From contig NZ_FNHN01000019.1 of assembly GCF_900103525.1 (NCBI RefSeq), positions 1 through 58,889 on the forward strand: a DNA stretch of 58,889 nucleotides. The letters run 5' to 3'. Shown here one piece after another: positions 17,397 to 25,179 of this stretch (position 1 is the first letter of the stretch; each line of letters opens with the position of its first letter). The notes below the pieces were generated by a model that made no database searches, was not told where the DNA came from, and worked only from the letters and a program-made list of their open reading frames with translations. Both the position numbers and the translations under genes were made by a program. Source of the DNA: Bacillus sp. OK048. Lineage in GTDB: Bacteria > Bacillota > Bacilli > Bacillales > Cytobacillaceae.

Positions 17397-17930
17397 ATGG
17401 AAAAAAATTGGTATGTTTTACATACTTACTCAGGTTATGAGAATAAAGTTAAAGCAAATTTAGAAAAACGTGTTGAATCAATGGGCATGACGGATAAAAT
17501 CTTCCGCGTCGTAGTACCCGAAGAAGAAGAAACCGAAATTAAAAACGGTAAAAAGAAAGTTGTTAAACGAAAGGTTTTTCCAGGGTATGTGCTGGTTGAA
17601 ATCGTAATGACGGATGATTCTTGGTATGTAGTCCGTAATACTCCTGGTGTAACTGGATTTGTCGGCTCTTCGGGCGCTGGATCAAAACCAACTCCGCTTC
17701 TGCCTGAAGAAGTCGTGTCGATTCTGAAACGTATGGGTGTTGAGGAAAGGCGTATTGATGTAAATTATGAAATTGGTGAAACCGTTCGGGTGAAAGAAGG
17801 TCCATTTACAAACTTTACTGGAACAGTTGAAGAGATGGATAAAGACAAAGCTAAACTTAAAGTTCTTGTTAATATGTTTGGTCGTGACACGCCGGTAGAA
17901 CTTGAATTTACACAAATCGAGAAGCTTTAA
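17397..17930 (+). CDS. nusG: Transcription termination/antitermination factor NusG
   Basis: This 177-residue protein contains the NGN domain (MEKNWYVLHTYSGYENKV onward, roughly 1-120) and a C-terminal KOW domain (VRVKEGPFTNFTGTVEEMD). NusG binds the clamp of RNA polymerase and affects pausing and Rho-dependent termination. The start is fixed by family agreement and by an in-frame stop just before the ATG. rplK follows after about 190 bp with its own promoter. Confidence 0.97.
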   Translation: MEKNWYVLHTYSGYENKVKANLEKRVESMGMTDKIFRVVVPEEEETEIKNGKKKVVKRKVFPGYVLVEIVMTDDSWYVVRNTPGVTGFVGSSGAGSKPTPLLPEEVVSILKRMGVEERRIDVNYEIGETVRVKEGPFTNFTGTVEEMDKDKAKLKVLVNMFGRDTPVELEFTQIEKL

Positions 17931-17963
17931 TATAAGGAACATAAAATGTAATTTGAAAAAAAC

Positions 17964-17992
17964 TTGAAATCATTTTTAAAAAGTGGTAATAT
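17964..17992 (+). promoter_or_regulatory. Sigma-A promoter of rplK-rplA
   Basis: TTGAAA at 17964-17969, a 17-bp spacer and TAATAT at 17987-17992. Confidence 0.7.
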
Positions 17993-18068
17993 TTCATAGG
18001 TCAGTATGTCTCTTGTGAGACTAGACTTTTGATAAGATCTTTATCTTTATATAAAGACAGATACCTGA

Positions 18069-18095
18069 GTGGGAGGGCAAAAACCCTATTACCAC
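18069..18095 (+). promoter_or_regulatory. Putative L1-binding site upstream of rplK
   Basis: GTGG (18069-18072) pairs with CCAC (18092-18095), enclosing GGG/CCC and AT-rich single strands. The pattern GTGGGAGGGC...TTACCAC resembles the 23S rRNA L1-stalk helix, which has GGUGGGAGGC and AAAUACCACCC. It lies just upstream of the rplK ribosome binding site. Confidence 0.6.
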
Positions 18096-18122
18096 ATCAC
18101 GGACTTTAAGGAGGTGTGTCTC

Positions 18123-18548
18123 GTGGCTAAAAAAGTAATTAAAGTTGTTAAATTACAAATCCCTGCTGGAAAAGCAAATCCTGCACCACCAGTTGGACCT
18201 GCATTAGGTCAAGCCGGTGTTAATATCATGGGATTCTGTAAAGAATTTAACGCTCGTACAGCAGATCAAGCTGGATTAATCATTCCTGTTGAAATCACGG
18301 TTTTTGAAGACCGTTCATTTACATTTATTACGAAAACTCCTCCTGCTGCAGTTCTTTTGAAAGTAGCAGCTGGAATCCAGTCTGGTTCTGGTGAACCAAA
18401 CCGTAATAAGGTAGCAACAGTTAAGCGTAATACAGTACGCGAGATTGCGGAACAGAAAATGCCTGACCTAAACGCTGCAAGCGTTGAAGCAGCAATGCGC
18501 ATGGTTGAAGGTACTGCACGCAGCATGGGTATCACGATCGAAGACTAA
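18123..18548 (+). CDS. rplK: 50S ribosomal protein L11
   Basis: This 141-residue L11 begins MAKKVIKVVKLQIPAGKANP. The N-terminal domain has the proline-rich PAPPVGPALGQAGVN linker region where thiostrepton acts, and the C-terminal domain binds the GTPase-associated 23S rRNA. The GTG at 18123 follows AAGGAGGTG; an upstream in-frame start (18069) lies in the leader and is not used. It is paired with rplA. Confidence 0.97.
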   Translation: MAKKVIKVVKLQIPAGKANPAPPVGPALGQAGVNIMGFCKEFNARTADQAGLIIPVEITVFEDRSFTFITKTPPAAVLLKVAAGIQSGSGEPNRNKVATVKRNTVREIAEQKMPDLNAASVEAAMRMVEGTARSMGITIED

Positions 18549-18571
18549 TCCATGTAAACTTTTTGGTAATG

Positions 18572-18600
18572 AAGGGGGTTGCGTTACTAGCGCAACCTTT
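18572..18600 (+). other. Intercistronic stem-loop rplK-rplA
   Basis: GGTTGCG and CGCAACC around TTACTAG form a strong hairpin followed by TTTATT. It may be a weak terminator or processing site between rplK and rplA. Confidence 0.5.
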
Positions 18601-18610
18601 ATTCGTTACT

Positions 18611-18655
18611 AGCTGTGGCGCCTAGCCCCTCGGGGCTGGACAAGGCGCCTCCGCT
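18611..18655. repeat. GC-rich palindromic repeat unit between rplK and rplA
   Basis: GGCGCC at 18617-18622 and at 18644-18649 bracket an inner AGCCC-CTCG-GGGCT hairpin (18624-18637). The unit is much more GC-rich than the neighbouring DNA and non-coding. It looks like a dispersed REP-type element, but only one copy is in this window. Confidence 0.55.
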
Positions 18656-18662
18656 TTAATAA

Positions 18663-18688
18663 GTGGGAGAGTAAATCGCTAAAACCAC
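18663..18688 (+). promoter_or_regulatory. Putative L1-binding site upstream of rplA
   Basis: GTGGGAG (18663-18669) and ACCAC (18684-18688) repeat the pattern seen before rplK. GTGG can pair with CCAC over 4 bp, and a short inner helix is also possible. The motif ends a few nucleotides before the TAGGAGG ribosome binding site of rplA. Confidence 0.55.
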
Positions 18689-18707
18689 AATCTAGGAGGA
18701 AATAAAA

Positions 18708-19406
18708 ATGGCTAAAAAAGGTAAAAAGTATTTAGAAGCTGCAAAGCTTGTAGATCGCACAAAAGCTTACCCGGTTGTTGAAGCAATTGAACTTGCAAAG
18801 CAAACAAACTATGCTAAATTTGATGCGACTCTTGAAGTTGCTTTCCGTTTAGGCGTAGACCCTAAGAAAGCAGACCAACAAATTCGTGGTGCAGTAGTAC
18901 TTCCGAATGGTACTGGTAAAACTCAACGCGTTTTAGTATTCGCGAAGGGTGAAAAAGTGAAAGAAGCAGAAGCCGCTGGTGCAGACTATGTTGGCGATGC
19001 AGAATACATCAACAAAATCCAACAAGGTTGGTTTGAATTCGATGTAATCGTAGCAACTCCTGACATGATGGGTGAAGTCGGTAAACTTGGTCGTACATTA
19101 GGACCAAAAGGTTTAATGCCAAACCCTAAAACTGGTACAGTTACATTTGATGTAACTCGTGCAATCAACGAAATTAAAGCAGGTAAAGTTGAATACCGTG
19201 TTGACAAAGCTGGAAACATCCACGTGCCAATCGGAAAAACATCTTTCGAAAACGAAAAACTTGTTGAGAACTTCCAAACTGTATTCGAAACAATGTTAAA
19301 AGTTAAGCCTGCAGCTGCTAAGGGAACATACATGAAGAACGTAACAGTTACTTCAACAATGGGACCTGGCGTGAAGGTTGATCCTTCATCTGTTAACGCT
19401 AAGTAA
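18708..19406 (+). CDS. rplA: 50S ribosomal protein L1
   Basis: This 232-residue two-domain L1 starts MAKKGKKYLEAAKLVDR. The conserved LGRTLGPKGLMPNPKTGTV segment lies in the middle, and the C-terminal GKTSFENEKLVENF / MKNVTVTSTMGPGVKVD completes the split domain I. It forms the mobile L1 stalk and in bacteria represses its own operon by binding the mRNA; two candidate sites are present upstream of rplK and rplA. Confidence 0.97.
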   Translation: MAKKGKKYLEAAKLVDRTKAYPVVEAIELAKQTNYAKFDATLEVAFRLGVDPKKADQQIRGAVVLPNGTGKTQRVLVFAKGEKVKEAEAAGADYVGDAEYINKIQQGWFEFDVIVATPDMMGEVGKLGRTLGPKGLMPNPKTGTVTFDVTRAINEIKAGKVEYRVDKAGNIHVPIGKTSFENEKLVENFQTVFETMLKVKPAAAKGTYMKNVTVTSTMGPGVKVDPSSVNAK

Positions 19407-19417
19407 TTTTTTGCCAA

Positions 19418-19446
19418 TTGACAATCACAGATAGATTTTATATAAT
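19418..19446 (+). promoter_or_regulatory. Perfect-consensus sigma-A promoter of rplJ-rplL
   Basis: TTGACA at 19418-19423, a 17-bp spacer and TATAAT at 19441-19446: both hexamers and spacing match consensus exactly. Confidence 0.92.
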
Positions 19447-19459
19447 CTATTTTGTTGTT

Positions 19460-19640
19460 TAAAATATAAACATTTGTACTGAAGACAGCAGGTGCTTAAT
19501 GAAGCTTAATTTCCTGCCGAGGTAATACGATAAATTGGCTGAAATTTTCAGCTATCCGTATGTGCCTCCATGTCTATCGTTTGATATGGAGGTTTTACTT
19601 TGCCTGGTATAAATGTAGAGAATCTACAGGAGGTGTAAAG
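19460..19640 (+). promoter_or_regulatory. Ribosomal protein L10 leader
   Basis: A structured leader of about 180 nt precedes rplJ. It includes GCAGGTGCTTAATGAAG...TTCCTGC and ends with the terminator-like hairpin CCTCCAT / ATGGAGG with TTTT at about 19565-19596. The position, size and layout match the known L10(L12)4-binding autoregulatory leader of Bacillales. Excess L10-L12 complex is expected to favour termination. Confidence 0.8.
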
Positions 19641-20141
19641 ATGAGCAGCGCAATTGAACAAAAAGTTCTAATCGTTGATGAAATCACTGCTAAGTTAAAA
19701 GCTAGTGTTTCAACAATTGTTGTTGACTACCGTGGACTAAGTGTTTCCGAAGTTACTGAACTTCGTAAGCAGCTTCGTGAAGCAGGTGTTGACTTCAAAG
19801 TATATAAAAACTCTATGGTTCGCCGTGCAGCAGATGCTGCTGAGCTTTCAGAATTAAACGCAGCATTAACTGGTCCGAACGCAATCGCGTTCAGTACAGA
19901 AGATGTAGTAGCACCTGCGAAAATTCTTAACGACTTTGCGAAAAAGCATGATGCACTTGAAATTAAAGCTGGTGTAATCGAAGGCAACGTAGCAACAGTT
20001 GAAGAGGTTAAAGCACTTGCTGAACTACCTTCACGCGAAGGATTGCTTTCTATGCTACTCAGCGTACTACAAGCTCCAATCCGCAACCTTGCTCTTGTTA
20101 CAAAGGCAGTTGCAGAACAAAAAGAAGAACAAGGCGCGTAA
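19641..20141 (+). CDS. rplJ: 50S ribosomal protein L10
   Basis: This 166-residue L10 anchors L7/L12 dimers at the base of the factor-binding stalk. The N-terminal rRNA-binding part (VVDYRGLSVSEVTELRKQLR) and the C-terminal helix that binds L12 are present. The ATG at 19641 follows AGGAGGTG; an upstream in-frame start at 19560 lies inside the L10 leader hairpin and is rejected. Confidence 0.97.
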   Translation: MSSAIEQKVLIVDEITAKLKASVSTIVVDYRGLSVSEVTELRKQLREAGVDFKVYKNSMVRRAADAAELSELNAALTGPNAIAFSTEDVVAPAKILNDFAKKHDALEIKAGVIEGNVATVEEVKALAELPSREGLLSMLLSVLQAPIRNLALVTKAVAEQKEEQGA

Positions 20142-20195
20142 GCTAAAACTTATCGCTTAACAAATACGGAATGAAAACTAAGGAGGAATATTAAA

Positions 20196-20555
20196 ATGAC
20201 TAAAGAACAAATCATTGAAGCAGTTAAATCTATGACTGTTTTAGAACTTAACGACCTAGTAAAAGCAATCGAAGAAGAATTTGGCGTAACTGCAGCTGCT
20301 CCAGTAGCAGCAGGTGGCGCAGCTGTTGCAGCTGTTGAAGAGCAAACTGAATTTGATGTAATCCTAGCTAGCGCTGGCGATCAAAAAATCAAAGTTATCA
20401 AAGTGGTACGTGAAATCACTGGTCTTGGTCTTAAAGAAGCAAAAGATCTTGTTGATAACACTCCTAAAGCTGTTAAAGAAGGCGTTTCTAAAGAAGAAGC
20501 TGAAGAAGTTAAAGCTAAGCTTGCTGAAGTTGGAGCTAACGTTGAAGTTAAGTAA
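20196..20555 (+). CDS. rplL: 50S ribosomal protein L7/L12
   Basis: This 119-residue protein has the N-terminal dimer domain (MTKEQIIEAVKSMTVLELN), an alanine/valine-rich hinge (about residues 35-50), and the C-terminal factor-binding domain (KVIKVVREITGLGLKEAKDLV). It recruits GTPase factors to the ribosome. It is followed directly by a strong terminator. Confidence 0.98.
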   Translation: MTKEQIIEAVKSMTVLELNDLVKAIEEEFGVTAAAPVAAGGAAVAAVEEQTEFDVILASAGDQKIKVIKVVREITGLGLKEAKDLVDNTPKAVKEGVSKEEAEEVKAKLAEVGANVEVK

Positions 20556-20567
20556 TAACCTTATAGA

Positions 20568-20597
20568 AAAGCTCGCTGTATAAGCGAGCTTTTTTTG
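20568..20597 (+). terminator. Terminator after rplL
   Basis: AAAGCTCGC-TGTATAA-GCGAGCTTTTTTT, placed directly after the rplL stop. Confidence 0.92.
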
Positions 20598-20690
20598 ACT
20601 TATTTTTATTAGCTGGTGTACCGGGTGTATAAAAATAAGTATTTTTCCTCTATTACCTCAATAATTAACACTCCTCGGGAGGTGAGTCTA

Positions 20691-21290
20691 TTGTCTGAAC
20701 ATTACTATTCTCGTTCACAGAAGGTTGAAAGTGACCCAAAGGATTGGGATTTCATCTTAAGGAATCAATTGTTTCGATTTAAAACGGATAACGGAGTATT
20801 TTCAAAGAGGGAAGTCGATTTCGGATCCCGTTTATTAATAGAAGCTTTTGTACTGCCTGACGCAGATGGACCTGTTCTAGATGTAGGCTGCGGTTACGGT
20901 CCGATTGGTCTTTCGATTGCTAAAAACTATCCAGAGCGTATTGTGCATATGATTGATGTAAACGAAAGGGCACTTGAACTAGCAAAAGCAAACGCAGAGC
21001 AAAATTCGATAAACAATGTCCATATTTATGAAAGTGATACTTTAAAAAATGTTCACGAGTTAAATTTTGCTGCTATTTTATCTAACCCCCCTATAAGGGC
21101 GGGGAAAAAGACAGTGCATGCTATTTTAGAACAAAGTCATGAGCATTTAGAAACCTTAGGTGAGCTTTGGGTTGTGATACAAAAGAAGCAAGGTGCACCT
21201 TCTGCTATTGAAAAATTAAAAGAACTTTTTTCAACAGTAGAGACTATTGACAAGTCTAAAGGTTATTTTATTATTAAAGCTGTAAAATAG
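20691..21290 (+). CDS. ybxB: YbxB, class I SAM-dependent methyltransferase (RsmC-like)
   Basis: This 199-residue protein starts at TTG 20691 behind GGGAGGTGAG (MSEHYYSRSQKVES). The SAM-binding motif LDVGCGYGPIGL is intact, and the SNPPIRAGKKTVHA segment has the NPP(Y/I/F) motif of N-methyltransferases acting on rRNA bases. The family resembles the C-terminal half of RsmC, which methylates 16S rRNA guanine; the exact substrate here is not known. It lies between rplL and rpoB, as in B. subtilis. Confidence 0.93.
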   Translation: MSEHYYSRSQKVESDPKDWDFILRNQLFRFKTDNGVFSKREVDFGSRLLIEAFVLPDADGPVLDVGCGYGPIGLSIAKNYPERIVHMIDVNERALELAKANAEQNSINNVHIYESDTLKNVHELNFAAILSNPPIRAGKKTVHAILEQSHEHLETLGELWVVIQKKQGAPSAIEKLKELFSTVETIDKSKGYFIIKAVK

Positions 21291-21320
21291 TTGACTTGAA
21301 AATGTCAGATATGTTAGCAT
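21291..21320 (+). promoter_or_regulatory. Candidate promoter of rpoB-rpoC
   Basis: TTGACT at 21291-21296 immediately follows the ybxB stop, with TAGCAT at 21315-21320 (18-bp spacer). The -10 is imperfect. A leader of about 220 nt follows. Confidence 0.55.
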
Positions 21321-21552
21321 TATAAAATGCCATCATAATATTTTCCGATTTATTCCTGTAAATACTTATTTTATTAGTATAAAATCAGTTTAAGACGGAT
21401 ATGATGACAAAATAATAGTCAAAATGTAAAAATGTGGTTTTTTAGAGATAAAAACCCTTTTTTCTTTTTTGTCTGATGGAGGACGTTTCAAGATCCTTAC
21501 ATAGACCAAAATATATGTTTAATAAAAACGCTTGATTTGAGGGGTGAATCAG

Positions 21553-24500
21553 TTGACAGGTCAACTAGTTCAGTATGGACGACACCGCCAACGGAGAAGT
21601 TACGCACGAATCAGTGAAGTTTTAGAATTACCAAATCTTATTGAAATCCAAACCTCTTCCTATCAATGGTTTCTTGATGAAGGTTTGCGTGAAATGTTCC
21701 AGGATATTTCACCGATTGAAGACTTTACTGGTAACCTATCACTAGAATTTATTGATTACAGCCTTGGCGAACCAAAGTATTCTGTTGCGGAATCGAAAGA
21801 GCGGGACGTTACATATTCTGCACCATTGCGTGTAAAAGTACGTCTTGTAAACAAAGAAACAGGCGAAGTAAAAGATCAAGATGTTTTTATGGGTGATTTT
21901 CCACTCATGACTGAAACAGGTACGTTTGTCATCAATGGGGCAGAACGTGTTATTGTTTCTCAGTTAGTACGTTCACCGAGCGTATACTTTAGTGGCAAAC
22001 TTGACAAAAATGGGAAAAAAGGTTTTACAGCTACAGTCATTCCGAACCGCGGCGCTTGGCTTGAATATGAAACAGACGCCAAAGATGTCGTCTACGTCAG
22101 AATAGATCGTACTCGGAAACTGCCCGTTACGGTTCTTTTGCGTGCACTTGGGTTCGGCTCTGATCAAGAAATCATTGAATTGATTGGAGATAATGAGTAC
22201 ATTCGAAATACGCTTGAGAAGGACAACACTGAAGGAGTAGAAAAAGCGCTATTAGAAATCTATGAGCGCCTTCGTCCGGGTGAACCTCCAACCGTAGATA
22301 ACGCTAAGAGTTTATTAGTTTCCAGATTTTTTGATCCAAAGCGCTACGACCTTGCAAACGTTGGTCGATATAAAATTAATAAAAAGCTTCATATTAAAAA
22401 TCGCTTATTTAATCAGCGTTTAGCTGAATCACTTGTCGATCCTGAAACAGGTGAAATCATTGCAGAAAAAGGGACAGTTCTGGATCGCAGAAATCTCGAC
22501 CGTATCATTCCTGCCTTGGAAAAGGATATTAATTTCAAAGGCTTTAATCCAGTTGGCGGTGTAGTTGAAGATGAAATCATCCTTCAAGGAATTAAAATCT
22601 ATGCGCCGAACGACGATGGAGAAAAGGTCATTAACGTCCTAGGAAATGCCTACGTGGCAGAGCCAATAAAGAATATTACACCAGCTGATATTATTGCATC
22701 AATAAGTTATTTCTTTAACTTATTGCATGGTGTTGGCGATACGGACGACATCGACCATTTAGGAAACAGACGTCTTCGTTCTGTAGGTGAATTACTTCAA
22801 AATCAGTTCCGTATTGGTTTATCTCGTATGGAACGTGTGGTACGTGAGAGAATGTCGATTCAAGACACTGCTACGATCACACCACAACAGTTAATCAATA
22901 TTCGTCCTGTTATTGCATCAATAAAAGAGTTCTTCGGAAGCTCGCAGTTGTCGCAATTCATGGATCAAACGAATCCGCTTGCTGAATTAACGCATAAACG
23001 TCGTTTATCCGCATTAGGACCTGGAGGATTAACACGTGAACGGGCAGGATTTGAAGTTCGTGACGTTCACTATTCTCACTATGGCCGTATGTGTCCGATT
23101 GAAACGCCAGAGGGACCAAACATTGGTCTAATCAACTCCCTATCATCCTTTGCAAAGGTAAATCGGTTTGGCTTTATTGAAACTCCATATCGCCGGATTG
23201 ATCCAGATACTGGAAAGGTTACAAGTCGAATCGATTACTTAACCGCAGATGAAGAGGATAACTATGTGGTTGCCCAGGCCAATTCTCGTCTTAGCGATGA
23301 CGGTACATTCATAGATGAAGATGTTGTTGCTCGTTTTAGAGGTGAAAACACTGTTGTAAAACGTGAGCGAATTGATTATATGGATGTATCACCTAAACAG
23401 GTTGTTTCAGCGGCAACAGCATGTATACCTTTCTTAGAAAATGATGACTCTAACCGTGCCCTAATGGGAGCGAACATGCAGCGTCAAGCTGTGCCTCTTT
23501 TACAGCCGGAAGCACCTAGAGTTGGTACTGGAATGGAATATGTCTCTGGTAAAGATTCAGGGGCAGCAGTTATCTGTAAACAAGAAGGAATCGTTGAACA
23601 TGTTGAGGCGCGTGAAGTATGGGTACGTCGAATTAATAACGTCGATGGTCAAGAAGTAAAAGGTGACCTTGATAAATATAAAATGTTGAAATTCATTCGT
23701 TCTAATCAGGGAACATGCTACAATCAACGTCCAATCGTTGCAGTGGGTGACCATGTAACGAAAGGTGAGATTCTTGCAGATGGTCCTTCGATGGAATTAG
23801 GGGAATTAGCTCTAGGCCGTAACGTTTTAGTTGGTTTCGTTAACTGGGATGGTTACAACTATGAAGATGCGATCATTATGAGCGAACGCCTTGTGAAAGA
23901 TGATGTTTATACTTCTATTCATATTGAAGAATATGAATCAGAATCTCGTGATACAAAGCTCGGACCAGAAGAAATTACCCGTGACATTCCAAATGTAGGG
24001 GAAGATGCTCTTCGTAATTTGGATGAGCGTGGAATTATTCGTACTGGTGCAGAGGTAAAAGATGGTGACTTGCTTGTTGGTAAAGTAACTCCTAAGGGTG
24101 TTACAGAACTTACTGCTGAAGAGCGCTTATTACATGCGATTTTCGGAGAAAAAGCACGTGAAGTCCGTGATACTTCATTACGAGTTCCACATGGCGGCGG
24201 CGGTATTGTTCTCGACGTTAAAGTCTTTAACCGTGAAGATGGTGATGAATTGCCACCAGGTGTTAATCAGCTTGTACGCGTTTATATTGTTCAAAAGCGT
24301 AAGATTCACGAAGGGGATAAAATGGCAGGACGCCATGGTAATAAAGGGGTTATCTCTCGAATTTTACCTGAAGAGGATATGCCGTATTTACCAGATGGTA
24401 CCCCGATTGATATTATGTTGAATCCTTTAGGGGTTCCTTCACGTATGAACATCGGCCAGGTGCTTGAGCTTCATTTAGGAATGGCAGCCAGAGCGCTTGG

Positions 24501-25113
24501 AATCCATGTGGCGTCACCAGTATTTGATGGTGCAACAGAAGATGATGTTTGGAGCACGATTGAAGAAGCAGGAATGGATATTGACGCAAAAACTGTTTTA
24601 TATGATGGACGTTCCGGAGAACCGTTCGATAACCGTGTTTCTGTGGGTGTTATGTATATGATTAAACTTGCCCACATGGTTGATGATAAATTGCATGCAC
24701 GTTCAACAGGACCTTACTCACTTGTAACGCAGCAGCCACTTGGCGGTAAGGCACAATTTGGTGGACAGCGATTTGGTGAGATGGAGGTTTGGGCACTAGA
24801 AGCATACGGTGCCGCATACACACTTCAAGAAATTCTGACAGTAAAATCAGATGATGTTATAGGTCGTGTGAAAACGTATGAAGCGATCGTAAAAGGCGAA
24901 AACGTACCGGAACCAGGTGTTCCTGAATCATTCAAAGTATTAATTAAAGAACTTCAAAGTCTTGGTTTGGATGTGAAAATCCTATCAGGAGATGAAAAAG
25001 AAATTGAAATGCGTGATATGGACGATGAAGATGACTTACAGCAAGTCGAAACATTAAACGTCGCTCCTGAAACACGAGCATTTGAATCTGAAAAGGTTGG
25101 TTCTAAGGAATAA
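21553..25113 (+). CDS. rpoB: RNA polymerase beta subunit
   Basis: This 1186-residue subunit starts at TTG 21553 (MTGQLVQYGRHRQRRSY), about 5 nt after GAGGGGTGA. An in-frame GTG at 21544 falls inside that ribosome binding site. The rifampicin-binding cluster (about residues 463-495) keeps the sensitive-type residues, including H481 and S486. Conserved regions such as GDKMAGRHGNKGVIS and the C-terminal GQRFGEMEVWALEAYGAA, which packs against beta', are intact. The acidic C-terminal tail is variable in the family. rpoC follows after about 65 bp. Confidence 0.99.
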   Translation: MTGQLVQYGRHRQRRSYARISEVLELPNLIEIQTSSYQWFLDEGLREMFQDISPIEDFTGNLSLEFIDYSLGEPKYSVAESKERDVTYSAPLRVKVRLVNKETGEVKDQDVFMGDFPLMTETGTFVINGAERVIVSQLVRSPSVYFSGKLDKNGKKGFTATVIPNRGAWLEYETDAKDVVYVRIDRTRKLPVTVLLRALGFGSDQEIIELIGDNEYIRNTLEKDNTEGVEKALLEIYERLRPGEPPTVDNAKSLLVSRFFDPKRYDLANVGRYKINKKLHIKNRLFNQRLAESLVDPETGEIIAEKGTVLDRRNLDRIIPALEKDINFKGFNPVGGVVEDEIILQGIKIYAPNDDGEKVINVLGNAYVAEPIKNITPADIIASISYFFNLLHGVGDTDDIDHLGNRRLRSVGELLQNQFRIGLSRMERVVRERMSIQDTATITPQQLINIRPVIASIKEFFGSSQLSQFMDQTNPLAELTHKRRLSALGPGGLTRERAGFEVRDVHYSHYGRMCPIETPEGPNIGLINSLSSFAKVNRFGFIETPYRRIDPDTGKVTSRIDYLTADEEDNYVVAQANSRLSDDGTFIDEDVVARFRGENTVVKRERIDYMDVSPKQVVSAATACIPFLENDDSNRALMGANMQRQAVPLLQPEAPRVGTGMEYVSGKDSGAAVICKQEGIVEHVEAREVWVRRINNVDGQEVKGDLDKYKMLKFIRSNQGTCYNQRPIVAVGDHVTKGEILADGPSMELGELALGRNVLVGFVNWDGYNYEDAIIMSERLVKDDVYTSIHIEEYESESRDTKLGPEEITRDIPNVGEDALRNLDERGIIRTGAEVKDGDLLVGKVTPKGVTELTAEERLLHAIFGEKAREVRDTSLRVPHGGGGIVLDVKVFNREDGDELPPGVNQLVRVYIVQKRKIHEGDKMAGRHGNKGVISRILPEEDMPYLPDGTPIDIMLNPLGVPSRMNIGQVLELHLGMAARALGIHVASPVFDGATEDDVWSTIEEAGMDIDAKTVLYDGRSGEPFDNRVSVGVMYMIKLAHMVDDKLHARSTGPYSLVTQQPLGGKAQFGGQRFGEMEVWALEAYGAAYTLQEILTVKSDDVIGRVKTYEAIVKGENVPEPGVPESFKVLIKELQSLGLDVKILSGDEKEIEMRDMDDEDDLQQVETLNVAPETRAFESEKVGSKE

Positions 25114-25179
25114 GATTTAGCTGAAGCACATCAGTTGCTTCAGCTAATGATTGTCTAGATGGAAAGGGAGGTAGGCCCC

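Noticed and set aside
18663..18707. The second L1-like site as a plain rplA ribosome-binding region
   Set aside because: The ribosome binding site (TAGGAGG) is separate and downstream, so the GTGGGAG/ACCAC pattern needs another explanation; kept as a finding.
24098..24421. 107-codon frame inside rpoB in another frame
   Set aside because: It is a shadow of a highly conserved part of rpoB, with no ribosome binding site and an implausible composition.
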